Shown: piece by piece, positions 33,754-42,915 of the stretch
Layout: every line of letters starts with the position of its first letter
How positions within the stretch are numbered: position 1 is the first letter of the stretch
Assembly (NCBI RefSeq): GCF_000959725.1
Contig: NZ_CP009323.1
Location: 4,402,001 to 4,466,000 of the forward strand
Direction: 5' to 3'
Length of the DNA: 64,000 nt
DNA from: Burkholderia gladioli
Lineage (GTDB): Bacteria; Pseudomonadota; Gammaproteobacteria; Burkholderiales; Burkholderiaceae
Position numbers and translations under genes: made by a program
The notes under the pieces: model-generated
What the model saw: the letters and a program-made list of their open reading frames with translations, nothing else
What the model was told of the DNA's origin: nothing
The model's database searches: none

Positions 33754-36096
33754 ATGCAAGCCGAAGTCAACACGCAAATGAACGACACTGCGAACGACAC
33801 CGCAAACGCCGCCGAAACCGACACCGTCACGGACGCGACGGCTAACGCTGCGCCGCTGCTCGAAACCAGTTTCGGCAACGAGCAGCCGGTCGTGACCGTG
33901 CCGTATTCCGCCCTGCGGCGCTCGCCGCTCAATGCCCGTACGAAACCACTGTCCGGCATTGACGCGCTCGCCACGAACATCAGGGCGAAAGGGTTATTGC
34001 AAAACCTCATTGTTCACGAGATGAAGGGGGCACGCGGAAAACATCGCAAGCTTGGCGTCTGTGCCGGTCAGCGCCGACAGGCCGCGCTCGACCTGCTGTT
34101 CGGGCAGGGCCACATTACCGCCGACTACCCGGTGCCGGTGCGCATCGTCAGCGAAGGCGAAGCCCTCGCCATTTCGCTGATCGAGAACAGCGAACGCGAA
34201 GGACTCGACCCGTTCGACGTGCTGCGCGCCTATCGGATGCTGGCTGAGGAAGGTCGTAGCGTCGATTACGTGGCCGCGCTTTTCTCGGCTGCGCCGATCA
34301 CGGTAAAACGACGCATGAAGCTCGCCAGCGCCTCCCCGAAGCTGCTTGCCCTGCTGCGCGAGGACGCCATCACGCTCGACCAGCTTTCGGCGCTCGCGCT
34401 CAGCGATGACCACGAAACGCAGGAACGCATCTGGTTCGATGCAAACGAGTGGCAACGCCAGCCCAACTATCTGCGTCAGGCGATCACGCGCACCGAGATC
34501 GACGCGAGCCGCAGCCGTCTGGTGCGCTTCGTGGGGCTGGACGCCTACGAGGCAGCCGGGGGCTACGTGCGCCGGGATCTCTTCAGCGACGATGAAAACG
34601 GCGGATACATTGCCGATGTCGAACTGCTGCAGCGTCTCGCCGCACAGAAGCTCGACGCCGCTGCCGAAGCAGTCCGAAGTGAGGGATGGGGTTGGGCCGA
34701 GGGCCGCATCGAGCGCGACATGTTTGAACTGAACCGCTACGGCAGGCTACAACCGGTGCAGCGCGCCCTCACCCACGACGAACAGCGTGAGATGGATACG
34801 CTCACCGCACAGCAGGACGAACTGGTCGAAAAGTTTGATGCCCTCGGGGAACACGACGAGAACGCGTACGAGGAAGCCGAACGGCTCGAAACCGAAATCG
34901 ACCAGGTGAAGGCTGCCCTCATCGCACTCGAAAGCCGCATGCTGACGTGGGACGCTCAGCACATGACCGAGGCAGGCGCTTTCGTGATCCTGAGCCCGCA
35001 GGGCGAAGTGATGGTCGAGCGGGGTCTGGTGCGCCGCGAGAACAATGCGGCACTGGATGCAGCGGGCGCGACCGTGACCGGCACGCCGGAAGCTGACAGT
35101 GAACCGGACACAGCAGCACAACCGGCGCAGAAAGAGAAGCCGGTTCACAGCGCGAAGCTCTGCCAGCGCCTGAGCGCGCACCGTACCGCCGCCGTTCATG
35201 CGGAACTCATCGCGCAGCCCTCCATCGCACTCGCCGCGCTCCTGCACCGCATGATTCCGGAAATCTTTCCGGAACGGTACGGGCTTGGCTTCACGCCGCA
35301 TGCGCTGGCACTGTCCTGCAACAGCAACCGCGACAGCCTGCTCGGCGCGGCGGACGACCTGCCCGCCACCACCGCGTGGGGCGTCATCGAGGCGCAGCGC
35401 GAGCGCTGGGGCCGCGAACTGCCCGCGCGGCGCGCGGACCTGCTGCCGTGGCTGATCGAACAGGACCCCGGCACAACCCTGCTGGACCTGCTCGCCTTCT
35501 GCACCGGCACCCTGCTGGACGGCATCGCCGGGGAAGAAAGGCCTCACGCCATCAATGCGCTTGCCAGCGCGCTGAACCTCGACATGACGCGGTACTGGAC
35601 GCCCACGCGCGCCTCGTATTTCGATCATGTCAGCAAGGCGCGCATCGCGGAAGTCGTCGCCAGCGCCGTGTCACCGAAGATCGCCGCCGACCTCGGCAAG
35701 ATGAAGAAAGCCGACGCGGCCGCCGCCGCCGAACTGCGGCTCGCAAAGTCGGCATGGTTGCCGGAAATCCTCGCCGATCGGGAAATCCCGGCAGCCCGCT
35801 CCTGTGGCGTGGCCCATGACGCGGATGAGGATGACGATGAGGAAGGCGACACCGGCGATGAAGCGCAGGACGGCGAGGCACAAGGCGACGACCAAGCTGA
35901 TGAGTCCGATAACGACCGGATCAACGGCAAGGAACCCGGCGAAGGTGTCGGCTCGCCGTCGCCGGTGGACGGCCCGACCGGGGCACAGGAGGCCGCCCCG
36001 ACAGCCAGCAACGGTGCGCTGCCCGCGTGGCCGTTCCCGACTGCCGCAACCGCAACGCCGCCTGACGACGCGTCAATGACGCAGAACGCTGTGTAG
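33754..36096 (+). CDS. Large ParB/RepB/Spo0J-like protein
   Basis: 780 residues; the ATG at 33754 has GGAG 9 nt upstream. A ParB N-terminal nuclease-like domain covers about residues 50-135: LRRSPLNARTKPLSGIDALA, KGLLQNLIVHE, GQRRQAALDLL, and ISLIENSEREGLDPFD (box II). A helix-turn-helix follows (SVDYVAALFSAAPITVKRRM). After residue 350 come coiled coil, helical, and very acidic segments (DADEDDDEEGDTGDEAQDGE), unlike chromosomal ParB. Such long ParB-like proteins are typical of integrative and conjugative elements. CTP-dependent DNA clamping is possible but unproven. Confidence 0.9.
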   Translation: MQAEVNTQMNDTANDTANAAETDTVTDATANAAPLLETSFGNEQPVVTVPYSALRRSPLNARTKPLSGIDALATNIRAKGLLQNLIVHEMKGARGKHRKLGVCAGQRRQAALDLLFGQGHITADYPVPVRIVSEGEALAISLIENSEREGLDPFDVLRAYRMLAEEGRSVDYVAALFSAAPITVKRRMKLASASPKLLALLREDAITLDQLSALALSDDHETQERIWFDANEWQRQPNYLRQAITRTEIDASRSRLVRFVGLDAYEAAGGYVRRDLFSDDENGGYIADVELLQRLAAQKLDAAAEAVRSEGWGWAEGRIERDMFELNRYGRLQPVQRALTHDEQREMDTLTAQQDELVEKFDALGEHDENAYEEAERLETEIDQVKAALIALESRMLTWDAQHMTEAGAFVILSPQGEVMVERGLVRRENNAALDAAGATVTGTPEADSEPDTAAQPAQKEKPVHSAKLCQRLSAHRTAAVHAELIAQPSIALAALLHRMIPEIFPERYGLGFTPHALALSCNSNRDSLLGAADDLPATTAWGVIEAQRERWGRELPARRADLLPWLIEQDPGTTLLDLLAFCTGTLLDGIAGEERPHAINALASALNLDMTRYWTPTRASYFDHVSKARIAEVVASAVSPKIAADLGKMKKADAAAAAELRLAKSAWLPEILADREIPAARSCGVAHDADEDDDEEGDTGDEAQDGEAQGDDQADESDNDRINGKEPGEGVGSPSPVDGPTGAQEAAPTASNGALPAWPFPTAATATPPDDASMTQNAV

Positions 36097-36210
36097 TCCG
36101 CGTGGGTTCCGCCGGTCAGTCCGGTGGAACCCGCTGACCCGGCGCAGCCCGACAGGACTGCGCCGCATTCCCCGCATGGGTCAGGCGTGCATATCCGGAC
36201 AGGGGTAATC

Positions 36211-36612
36211 ATGAAACAATGCATCAAGGTCATCGTAATCGCGATCAACGGCGGCTCCGGCCACGTTTTCACAACCCCGGTTGAAGTGACCGACGATGAA
36301 TACCGCAACGGCGAGCATTTCCGTATCGCGGTCACGCGGGCCACCGACACGGGCTTCGTGTCTCCCATGCTGGCACTGGCGGCCGACGATCTGGTCAGCC
36401 TGCTGATGGACATCAGGACATTCATCGCCCCGGCACAATGCCATGCACTGGCGCATCACGCGACAGGCCCGGAATCCCCTTTCCACCTCTCGCGCCTGTC
36501 GCACCTGTTTGGCCTGTCGCACCCGTTTGTTATCCCCGCCACACGGCCAGCCAGACAGCTATCGCTGCCGCACCGGCCAGCACTGTCAACCCGAGCGCCA
36601 GCGTGGCCCTGA
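36211..36612 (+). CDS. Hypothetical protein
   Basis: 133 residues from the ATG at 36211. The N-terminal 75 residues look like a folded domain (KVIVIAINGGSGHVFTTPVE, SPMLALAADDLVSLLMDI). The Pro/Leu-rich tail overlaps the 3' end of the opposite-strand gene and may be disordered. Family unknown; it follows the ParB-like gene on the same strand. Confidence 0.6.
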   Translation: MKQCIKVIVIAINGGSGHVFTTPVEVTDDEYRNGEHFRIAVTRATDTGFVSPMLALAADDLVSLLMDIRTFIAPAQCHALAHHATGPESPFHLSRLSHLFGLSHPFVIPATRPARQLSLPHRPALSTRAPAWP

Positions 36613-37255
36613 GCGCGCGCCAGTACCGGCACTCCAGTATTTGCGCCCCGGCCTGTGCCTGCCGTTCCGCTTCCAGCGTCGCCCGCTCGAAAGCCGCAAC
36701 GGCCCCGTCAAGTCGCGCGCGCTGCTCACGTGCCGCGATGACAAACACGCCCATCAGACGGTTGCCCGCCACACGCGCGATCCGGTTAGCGGCGCGGTCC
36801 ACCAGCACATCGAGCGCGGCCTCGTTCAGCCCCGCGAGAGCGGCCCGGTAGCGTTCCTCATGCTCGTGGATCATGTGCTCGGCAAGCCGTATCGTTTCCT
36901 TGCAACGCGCGAGCGCATCGCGGTGCTGCGCCATCAGCACATCCGCCGCTTCCCTCGCTTCGGCGCGCATCGTGTCGAGGCCGCCCTCGCCCACTTTCCT
37001 GATGCGATCCGGCATCACCTCGTATAGCCGCGCATAGTATTCGAGCACGGCGAGTACCGACCACAGCGCATCGTTATCGTGCAGGTTCAGTGCCGCCGAC
37101 ACGCGTCGCATACGCGCCATGCTCGCGTCGTCCGGGACTTCGCCCGACACGTCGAGAAAGAGGCGCGCGAGCGGATCGGGCGGGCGTACACCCCTCGAGC
37201 GTCCCGCGCGTCGCGTGCGATACGAGGGTTCCGGGGACCGGTCAGGCATCGGCAA
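36530..37255 (-). CDS. StbC-like protein with C-terminal membrane anchor
   Basis: 241 residues. A long helical, probably coiled-coil body (MRAEAREAADVLMAQHRDAL, AALDVLVDRAANRIARVAGN) ends in one strongly hydrophobic segment (about residues 215-238). It is the third gene of a minus-strand operon, overlapping the ParA-like gene by 14 bp. The order DNA-binding protein, ParA-like ATPase, membrane protein is that of stbABC in IncW/PromA plasmids. Assignment rests on context, not on sequence recognition. Confidence 0.55.
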   Translation of the reverse strand: MPMPDRSPEPSYRTRRAGRSRGVRPPDPLARLFLDVSGEVPDDASMARMRRVSAALNLHDNDALWSVLAVLEYYARLYEVMPDRIRKVGEGGLDTMRAEAREAADVLMAQHRDALARCKETIRLAEHMIHEHEERYRAALAGLNEAALDVLVDRAANRIARVAGNRLMGVFVIAAREQRARLDGAVAAFERATLEAERQAQAGAQILECRYWRALRATLALGLTVLAGAAAIAVWLAVWRG

Positions 37256-37934
37256 TCACACCAGCAAACATCGCGTCATACAACGCCCGCCAGCGCAGCA
37301 GTTCGGCGCGCTGCCCGATGGGCAACGTCTCTGCCGCCCTGCTTACCGACAGACGCTGGCTGCGCAGGTCATCAGCCACGCGATCCGCCAGGTCCGGAAA
37401 ATCCAGTGACCTCCCCTTCGCCTCGATACCCTTGCGGATGTTCGAATCCTGATAGAGCGTGAACTTATCGGCCGTGCCGAAGTAGGCGTTGCGCACCACG
37501 TGAGTGGTTGCATCGGGAAACGTCGCACCGAATTCGCGCAGCAGTTCCAGACTGTCGCGCTGCCGGTTGATGACCCAGAACACGACGAGCCGCCGCGCCA
37601 GTTCATCGAGTGTGCTCGCCAGCGTCGCGCCATAGCGTGCCACGCCCGCCTGATTGCGCGCCGCCGTATTGACGATCACCGCCGCATCGCGCTTCGCATC
37701 GCAGTAGTTGACCAGTCCAATCCAGCCATCCGCCTCGTCAAGGTCGAACGCCGCACATTCGATCTCGCCGTGGACCGCCTTCATGACATCCGGATTGGAC
37801 GTGTCCGTCTCGACCAGTACGAGGCGCGTATCGCGCCGTTGCAGGTGATCGGCCAGCGCCAGCGCAACGATGCTTTTGCCCACGCCGCCCTTGCTGCCGC
37901 CGACCAGATAGATGGGGTTGAGGGTCGTTGCCAT
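37242..37934 (-). CDS. ParA/MinD-like ATPase (StbB-like)
   Basis: 230 residues from the ATG at 37934. The deviant Walker A GGSKGGVGKSIVALAL at about residues 12-27 and the VLVETDTSNPDV switch region are those of ParA/MinD proteins. The size and position between an HTH-like and a membrane-anchored protein resemble StbB of conjugative plasmids, where it influences plasmid stability and conjugation. Upstream gene gap is 10 bp. Confidence 0.8.
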   Translation of the reverse strand: MATTLNPIYLVGGSKGGVGKSIVALALADHLQRRDTRLVLVETDTSNPDVMKAVHGEIECAAFDLDEADGWIGLVNYCDAKRDAAVIVNTAARNQAGVARYGATLASTLDELARRLVVFWVINRQRDSLELLREFGATFPDATTHVVRNAYFGTADKFTLYQDSNIRKGIEAKGRSLDFPDLADRVADDLRSQRLSVSRAAETLPIGQRAELLRWRALYDAMFAGVIADA

Positions 37935-37944
37935 TGCCGTCCCT

Positions 37945-38475
37945 TTACAGGTCGTCGGTATCGGGTTTGATCGTAAATCCGAGCGAGCCCTGTACCGGCA
38001 TGGGTTGCGGTTTGACTTCTGCTTTTCCCCCATGTGGACGCGCTTCATTGCGGCCTTCAGTGCGACCTTCCGTGCGCCCCTCATTGCGGGGGCTGTTCGC
38101 ATGTGACACGCCACCGTGCGCTACCCCATGCACGCGGGGCGGTGCTGTGGCAGTTCCCGTTGGAGGCGCTCCGGTCGCCCGACGCGCCGTGTTGCCTGCG
38201 CTGTTTCCCTTTCCTGCGCGGCTTCCCTTCCCTTCAGAACGCAGCGCATACCGGATCGTGCCAGCTGTAATATCGAGGCCTGCCCGTTTTGCCTGCTCCG
38301 CGATCTGCTCCAGCGTATATCCCTTCCCCTGCGCATGACGGATAGGGGCACGCACCTCTCTCATCGCTTCGCGAACACTCAGGCCGCGTTCGGCCTGCGG
38401 TTTTTCCGGCAGCGCATCGAGCGTCCGGGCAAACGCATCCCATTGCGATTTCGTATAGACCCTGGCAACAGGCAT
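37945..38475 (-). CDS. Small DNA-binding mobilization/stability protein (StbA-like)
   Basis: 176 residues from the ATG at 38475 (MPVARVYTKSQWDAF). An HTH-like segment IRHAQGKGYTLEQIAEQAKR...GTIRYAL is near residues 50-85. It is followed by a low-complexity Gly/Arg/Glu-rich linker (RNEGRTEGRTEGRNEARP) and a hydrophobic end. It is the first gene of the operon, facing the ACGCA-rich region that could contain its binding sites. The StbA label is inferred from order and architecture. Confidence 0.6.
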   Translation of the reverse strand: MPVARVYTKSQWDAFARTLDALPEKPQAERGLSVREAMREVRAPIRHAQGKGYTLEQIAEQAKRAGLDITAGTIRYALRSEGKGSRAGKGNSAGNTARRATGAPPTGTATAPPRVHGVAHGGVSHANSPRNEGRTEGRTEGRNEARPHGGKAEVKPQPMPVQGSLGFTIKPDTDDL

Positions 38476-39430
38476 CGCCACCTCCAGCGCACGTCGGACC
38501 ACACCGCCTGCGCATCATCCTGCCCACGCATAGCGCACCTGTCAACGCCGTCCTTTTGGTCCCCAAGACGCCGTGGGAACTCCAGAGAACTCATGAGAGC
38601 CCGGGGGAACAACGCACTTTTTTCGCATGTCGTACACACGCAACGTTTCCACCCTGACGCATTGCCATTCACCGCCATTGCGCAGGCAATTTGCGCTGAT
38701 CGTCGAGAGCTTGTCGCCGTCGTTACGCATTAAGTTTCCGCTCAACACGGACACCGTGACGCCGCAACATCGCCGCCGCTAACGCAACCGGTTTGCACAT
38801 CTTGTGAAGCTCAACGCGCGAGGTTTGCCAGCGATCCACCATTTCTACGCTTACATCACGCTCACCTTGCGCCTTGTGTTGCACGCGGCACCGGATAAGC
38901 CCTGTATCCGCCGAGCGCAGCCGATACGCTTTCGCCTCTTTTCCGGTGCGCAGCCGGAACGATTGCATTGCTCCGGCAAAGCGCATTTTTAACGCATGCG
39001 GTTTGCGCTTGGTGTAACCAGCTTGACGCACGAGATGCACACGAGGCACACACACCGATACGCATCTCTGTACGCACGAGATACGCAACTTTCTCTCACG
39101 GGGTTTAATCTGAAACGGGAAAGCATGACGCACGGAGTTACGCGTTTTCTGCTCACCCGGAAACGCGCGGCGTTTACGCTTTCCCGGCGACAGTTACACC
39201 ATTTCTTCGCACGGGATGACGCGGCGTTTCTATAGGGCCTGACCTGTCATTTGCGTGAAAGCCGCTACCTCCGCGCAAAACGTTTACTCCGGGCGACAAA
39301 AAGCGCAATGAAAATGAGTGAGTGCAGGATAGGCTACCGCCGGTTTCGGGCGCCGATAGCGCTTTTCTCCCATGTGTATGAAGACCGCGCCTGTTGAAAC
39401 GACCCAAAGCGTCTCAGTGGAACGACCTAG
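38476..39430. other. Non-coding region with twelve ACGCA direct repeats, candidate oriT/regulatory region
   Basis: No supported gene; a 136-codon minus frame at 38723-39133 looks fortuitous. ACGCA occurs on the plus strand at 38526, 38612, 38638, 38657, 38725, 38782, 38992, 39026, 39060, 39072, 39083 and 39128, while TGCGT is absent from the same 610 bp. This strand-biased word array directly precedes the StbABC-like operon. Confidence 0.55.
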
Positions 39431-40080
39431 CAGGCTGTTGAAAAGCACTGCGCCTTGACGACCGAGGTCGCTGTTTAAATGGATCACGCGTGCAATCGAT
39501 CGCTGATTTTCAGACGAATCGTCGCGAGTGCCCGGCTGGCGAACGGAGCGGCTGGCGTGCGGCCATGCAAGAGTCGCGTTCGCGCGGTTCATCGTGTTGC
39601 TCCAGTTGGGACCACCGTCATTATCCGGGCCATTCGAGTCAGGTTGCTTGCCAGCATTGTCAGCTTGAAATGCTGATCGACCCGTTTGATACCGCGATAC
39701 ACGGTCTGGCGAATCTTCCCGACGGTCTTGCCCCAAACCAAAATGCTCTTCGATGCGTTTGCGCTTGACCTGGCTAATGCCTTAACCGGCGTGCCGCGAG
39801 GTGCGTCCATCAATTGCGCTGCCGCCCCAGCGATCATCGCAGCGCGCCACATGAGGCGTCACGTGGCGTACCCGGCAGTTGCCGACGAAGTCACGCGTGT
39901 CATACGCCTTGTCAGCCCCCACCGTTTTAGCATGACGACCCGGCACGCAATCGAGCAGACGCAAGGCACTCGCCCGCTCCGCAAAACCATCGGCATGGCT
40001 GACGACTGCACCGACCACCAGACCCGAGCGGTTCTCCATCAGCACGTGCCCGCGGTAGCACAGGGTGGCTGAGGAAGCAG
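39431..40080 (-). mobile_element. Decayed IS5-family insertion sequence
   Basis: The left end CAGGCTGTTGAAAAG at about 39431 resembles IS ends. A broken transposase follows on the minus strand. The right end is lost where the IS1182 fragment begins. Confidence 0.6.
39589..40075 (-). pseudogene. IS5-family transposase, frameshifted
   Basis: Two frames are needed. GHVLMENRSGLVVGAVVSHA, VGADKAYDTRDFV and HVTPHVA come first. Then, after a frame change near 39782, GKTVGKIRQTVYRGIKRVDQ and HFKLTMLASNLTRMARI follow to the stop at 39589. These are the central DDE and C-terminal parts of an IS5-type transposase. The N-terminus is missing. Confidence 0.75.
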
Positions 40081-40114
40081 TGCACGCCGGCGCCGTCTCG
40101 GCGCATTCGCCGAT

Positions 40115-40505
40115 GGGAACGCGAAGCGGTACTCGACAGAATGCAACGCAGACTGGATCGTCAGCTTGATGCGATGACAATACGGCGACGGACGGTCGAG
40201 TACGTGCTCGGCACGCTGAAGTACTGGATGGGCTCAACCCACTTCCAGATGGGAAGGCTTGGGAACGTCTCGACTGAAATGAGCTTGCATGTGCTAGCGT
40301 ATAACCTCGAACGCGTGATGAAGATCCTCGGATTTGCGAAGACACTGCGAGCGATGAAGCTGGCAGGCGGGTAATCTCACGCCTGCCCATGCTCGCCGGC
40401 GAATCTCAATCTGGTCAGCGTTCAGAAATCGTCAACTACGAAGACGCGGCGGCCTCACAGTTGTCCTACCCGCCTGTCGGCCCATATGTTTTTACACAAC
40501 CTCGG
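40115..40505 (+). pseudogene. IS1182-family transposase 3' remnant and IS end
   Basis: MTIRRRTVEYVLGTLKYWMG and STEMSLHVLAYNLERVMKIL are the C-terminal signature of IS1182 transposases; the stop is at 40374. About 115 bp further on, TTTTTACACAACCTCG resembles the IS1182 terminal repeat. The 5' two thirds are absent. Confidence 0.75.
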
Positions 40506-40663
40506 CCCGACTGGGGAAGTTCGTCATTGCGACGCTCGCCGCTCATCGCCTCGAATGGCGAGCTTCCCTTGACGACCCTGAGGCGTCCGCCACGAGGGCG
40601 GCGCGTATGACGCGAGGGAAGCCATAAACGAACGTCGGGAGTGAGGACATCATCACGTAAATA

Positions 40664-40679
40664 TAGACAATTAGGTCTA
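40664..40679. promoter_or_regulatory. Probable BlaI-type operator
   Basis: TAGAC-AATTAG-GTCTA is an inverted repeat. TAGACAATTA is then repeated as TAGACAAATTA at 40678-40688. It lies about 45 bp before the repressor start and is the best candidate site for the BlaI-like protein. Confidence 0.55.
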
Positions 40680-40724
40680 GACAAATTACTCTACGTCATT
40701 CTGTCTCTGCACGAAGGTGTCGTC

Positions 40725-41108
40725 ATGACCAAAGCCACGCCCATGACCAGGCCGACTGCGGCTGAACTCGAGCTTTTGCGGGTTCTATGGCCAATCGGCT
40801 CTGCCACGGTCAAGCAGGTCCATCAGGCCATGCATGAGGAACGCGCGGACGTTACCTATGCCAGCGTGTTGCGCCAGATGCAGGTCATGCATGCGAAGGG
40901 GCTGCTTACGCGCGACGAAAGCGAGCGTTCCCATATCTACGCGCCTGCACAAAGCCAGAAGATGCTGCAAACCAGCCTGCTGAAGGAACTGATTCACAAG
41001 GCGTTCTCAGGGTCCGGCAAGGCACTTGTCATGGCCGCTTTGCGCAAACACGTTAGCCGGGAGGAACGTGAGGATATCCGCAAGTTTCTCCATGGAGATG
41101 AGCGATGA
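40725..41108 (+). CDS. blaI: BlaI/MecI/CopY family repressor
   Basis: 127 residues from the ATG at 40725. The winged helix is PTAAELELLRVLWPIGSATV, VTYASVLRQMQVMHAKGLL and ERSHIYAPA, which is the BlaI/MecI pattern, followed by a short dimerisation region. In staphylococcal and related systems BlaI is cleaved when BlaR1 senses beta-lactam. Here the stop overlaps the start of the M56 protein gene (ATGAGC at 41105), so the repressor and sensor-like protein are coupled. Confidence 0.92.
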   Translation: MTKATPMTRPTAAELELLRVLWPIGSATVKQVHQAMHEERADVTYASVLRQMQVMHAKGLLTRDESERSHIYAPAQSQKMLQTSLLKELIHKAFSGSGKALVMAALRKHVSREEREDIRKFLHGDER

Positions 41109-42865
41109 GCCCATTTGCCTGGACGCTTGTTCAGGCATTGGGCTGGGCGCTCATTCACCTCGCGTGGAAGGGCGCCTTGATCGGCGTGACAACGGCGCTG
41201 TCGTTGCGGCTGATGCATAACGCTAGCCCGCAAAGTCGCTATGCACTCCTTTGCCTTTCGCTTCTTCTGTGTCTCGTTATACCAGTGCTCGACGTGTACC
41301 GGGGTATCGAAGCCGCGTCGCAGCCATCTGGCTGGTTTCGCGCGACCGATTCTCTTATCGTGTCAACGAAGCACACACCCGATGCATTCACGATTGAGAC
41401 CGTCCTGCCCTGGCTAGTTGCGGCATGGCTGGTCGGTGTCGCCGCCATGGCGTGCCGTCTGGCCGCCGGTTTGCTGTGGGTGCGTCGGATCGGCGACGCG
41501 TTTGCCGATTGGCCAGATCCCCGGTGGCAAAACTACGTGTCGGCGCTGGCCGCGCGTTGCGGGCTGTCGCGTCCGGTGACGCTGTGCGTGGCAACGCATC
41601 TCACAAGCCCGCTGACGATCGGCTGGTGGCGACCGCTCGTGCTTGTTCCGGCTGCGTTGCTGACGCGCATACCACCCGATCTGCTCGAAGCGGTGCTTGC
41701 CCACGAGATCGCGCATATCAGGCGCGCCGACTATCTGGTCAACCTGCCGCAGAGCGTGATCGAAGCGCTGCTCTTTTTTCATCCGGCAGTGTGGTGGCTG
41801 TCGCAGCAAATGCGTATCGAGCGGGAATGCGTCGCTGACCAGATCGCCGGCACGCTGATTCAAAGCCCGCGACGTTTGGCGCTTGCGCTTGAGCAACTCG
41901 ATGCTCTTCAATCGACGAGTGCTGGATACGCGCCAGTGGCGCAATCAGCGCGCGGTGGCCAATTGCTGGACCGCATCAGGCGCCTTTGTCATCCCGTCCC
42001 GCCGTCGCCGCACAGGGTCGCTTACGTCCCGGCTATCATCGTCGGCTTCGTCACGTTGTGCGTGGTGGCGCAGACGATGTGGCAGGCGCCCATGTCGCAA
42101 CACGCCGCGGGCATCCTGCCTGTCGGGTTGCTCGCATCGAACCACGTCGTGGTGATCGACGACAACTCCGGTCGGGTCCTGTTCCAGAAGCGACCAGACG
42201 ATATCGTGCCGATCGCGTCGTTGACAAAGTTGATGACGGCCATGGTCGTGCTTGATGCCCGGCCCGACATGAACCGGACCATTCGCATCGACGCCAGCGA
42301 CGCCGAAGCATTGCGGCCCAGCCGCACGGGATTGCCGGTCGGCGCGAGTTTACCCCTCGATGCAGTGCTGCAACTCGCTCTGATGTCGTCAAATAACAGT
42401 GCCGCGTATGCGCTGGCGCATGACTATCCTGGTGGCTTCCCGGCGTTCCAGTCCGCGATGCGTGCCAAGATCGCCGCGCTCGGGTTGAAGCACACGACGA
42501 TCGAAGAGCCGACCGGCCTCTCGCCGCTCAATACGTCGACGGCAAGTGACGTCTCGGTCATGGTGAACGCGGCGGCCCGCTATCCGGCGATCGCGCGCGC
42601 CACGACTGCCCCCCGCAGCGTTGTCCCGATCGACGGCCAGCTCGTCGAGTACCAGAACACGAATCCGCTCGTCGGGCAAAAGGGCTGGGACATCGCGTTA
42701 TCGAAGACCGGCTTTACCGATGCGGCCGGACGTTGCCTGATCATGCGGCTGCGCTCGGTTGGGGACAGCGTCACGATGGTGTTTCTGGACGCCGGGACGG
42801 CTGCGTTTCCTGCGCGCGACGCGATCAACATCCGTCGCCTCCTGCTCGCCCGCAAGCTGGCCTAG
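41105..42865 (+). CDS. BlaR1-like M56 peptidase fused to S11 D,D-peptidase (PBP7-like)
   Basis: 586 residues. The first 320 are an integral-membrane M56 peptidase with about four hydrophobic segments and the zinc motif HEIAH at residues 199-203. After a membrane segment near residue 320 the extracytoplasmic part is a penicillin-recognising S11 domain: SLTK (SxxK) near residue 376, SSN near 428, and KTG near 535. Classical BlaR1 ends in a class-D-beta-lactamase-like sensor, so the S11 domain is an unusual replacement. It probably senses beta-lactams or acts as a DD-endopeptidase, signalling to the BlaI repressor. Confidence 0.88.
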   Translation: MSPFAWTLVQALGWALIHLAWKGALIGVTTALSLRLMHNASPQSRYALLCLSLLLCLVIPVLDVYRGIEAASQPSGWFRATDSLIVSTKHTPDAFTIETVLPWLVAAWLVGVAAMACRLAAGLLWVRRIGDAFADWPDPRWQNYVSALAARCGLSRPVTLCVATHLTSPLTIGWWRPLVLVPAALLTRIPPDLLEAVLAHEIAHIRRADYLVNLPQSVIEALLFFHPAVWWLSQQMRIERECVADQIAGTLIQSPRRLALALEQLDALQSTSAGYAPVAQSARGGQLLDRIRRLCHPVPPSPHRVAYVPAIIVGFVTLCVVAQTMWQAPMSQHAAGILPVGLLASNHVVVIDDNSGRVLFQKRPDDIVPIASLTKLMTAMVVLDARPDMNRTIRIDASDAEALRPSRTGLPVGASLPLDAVLQLALMSSNNSAAYALAHDYPGGFPAFQSAMRAKIAALGLKHTTIEEPTGLSPLNTSTASDVSVMVNAAARYPAIARATTAPRSVVPIDGQLVEYQNTNPLVGQKGWDIALSKTGFTDAAGRCLIMRLRSVGDSVTMVFLDAGTAAFPARDAINIRRLLLARKLA

Positions 42866-42915
42866 CGTTCGTCGCGCTCATCGCGTTTCCTCACTCTGAC
42901 TAACTGGACCTAGCC

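Noticed and set aside
34747..35628. Minus-strand 293-codon frame within the ParB-like gene
   Set aside because: Antisense shadow caused by GC-rich codons; no start signal or family.
38723..39133. 136-codon minus frame in the ACGCA-rich region
   Set aside because: No Shine-Dalgarno, odd Cys/Val runs, and it is explained by the repeated words rather than by coding.
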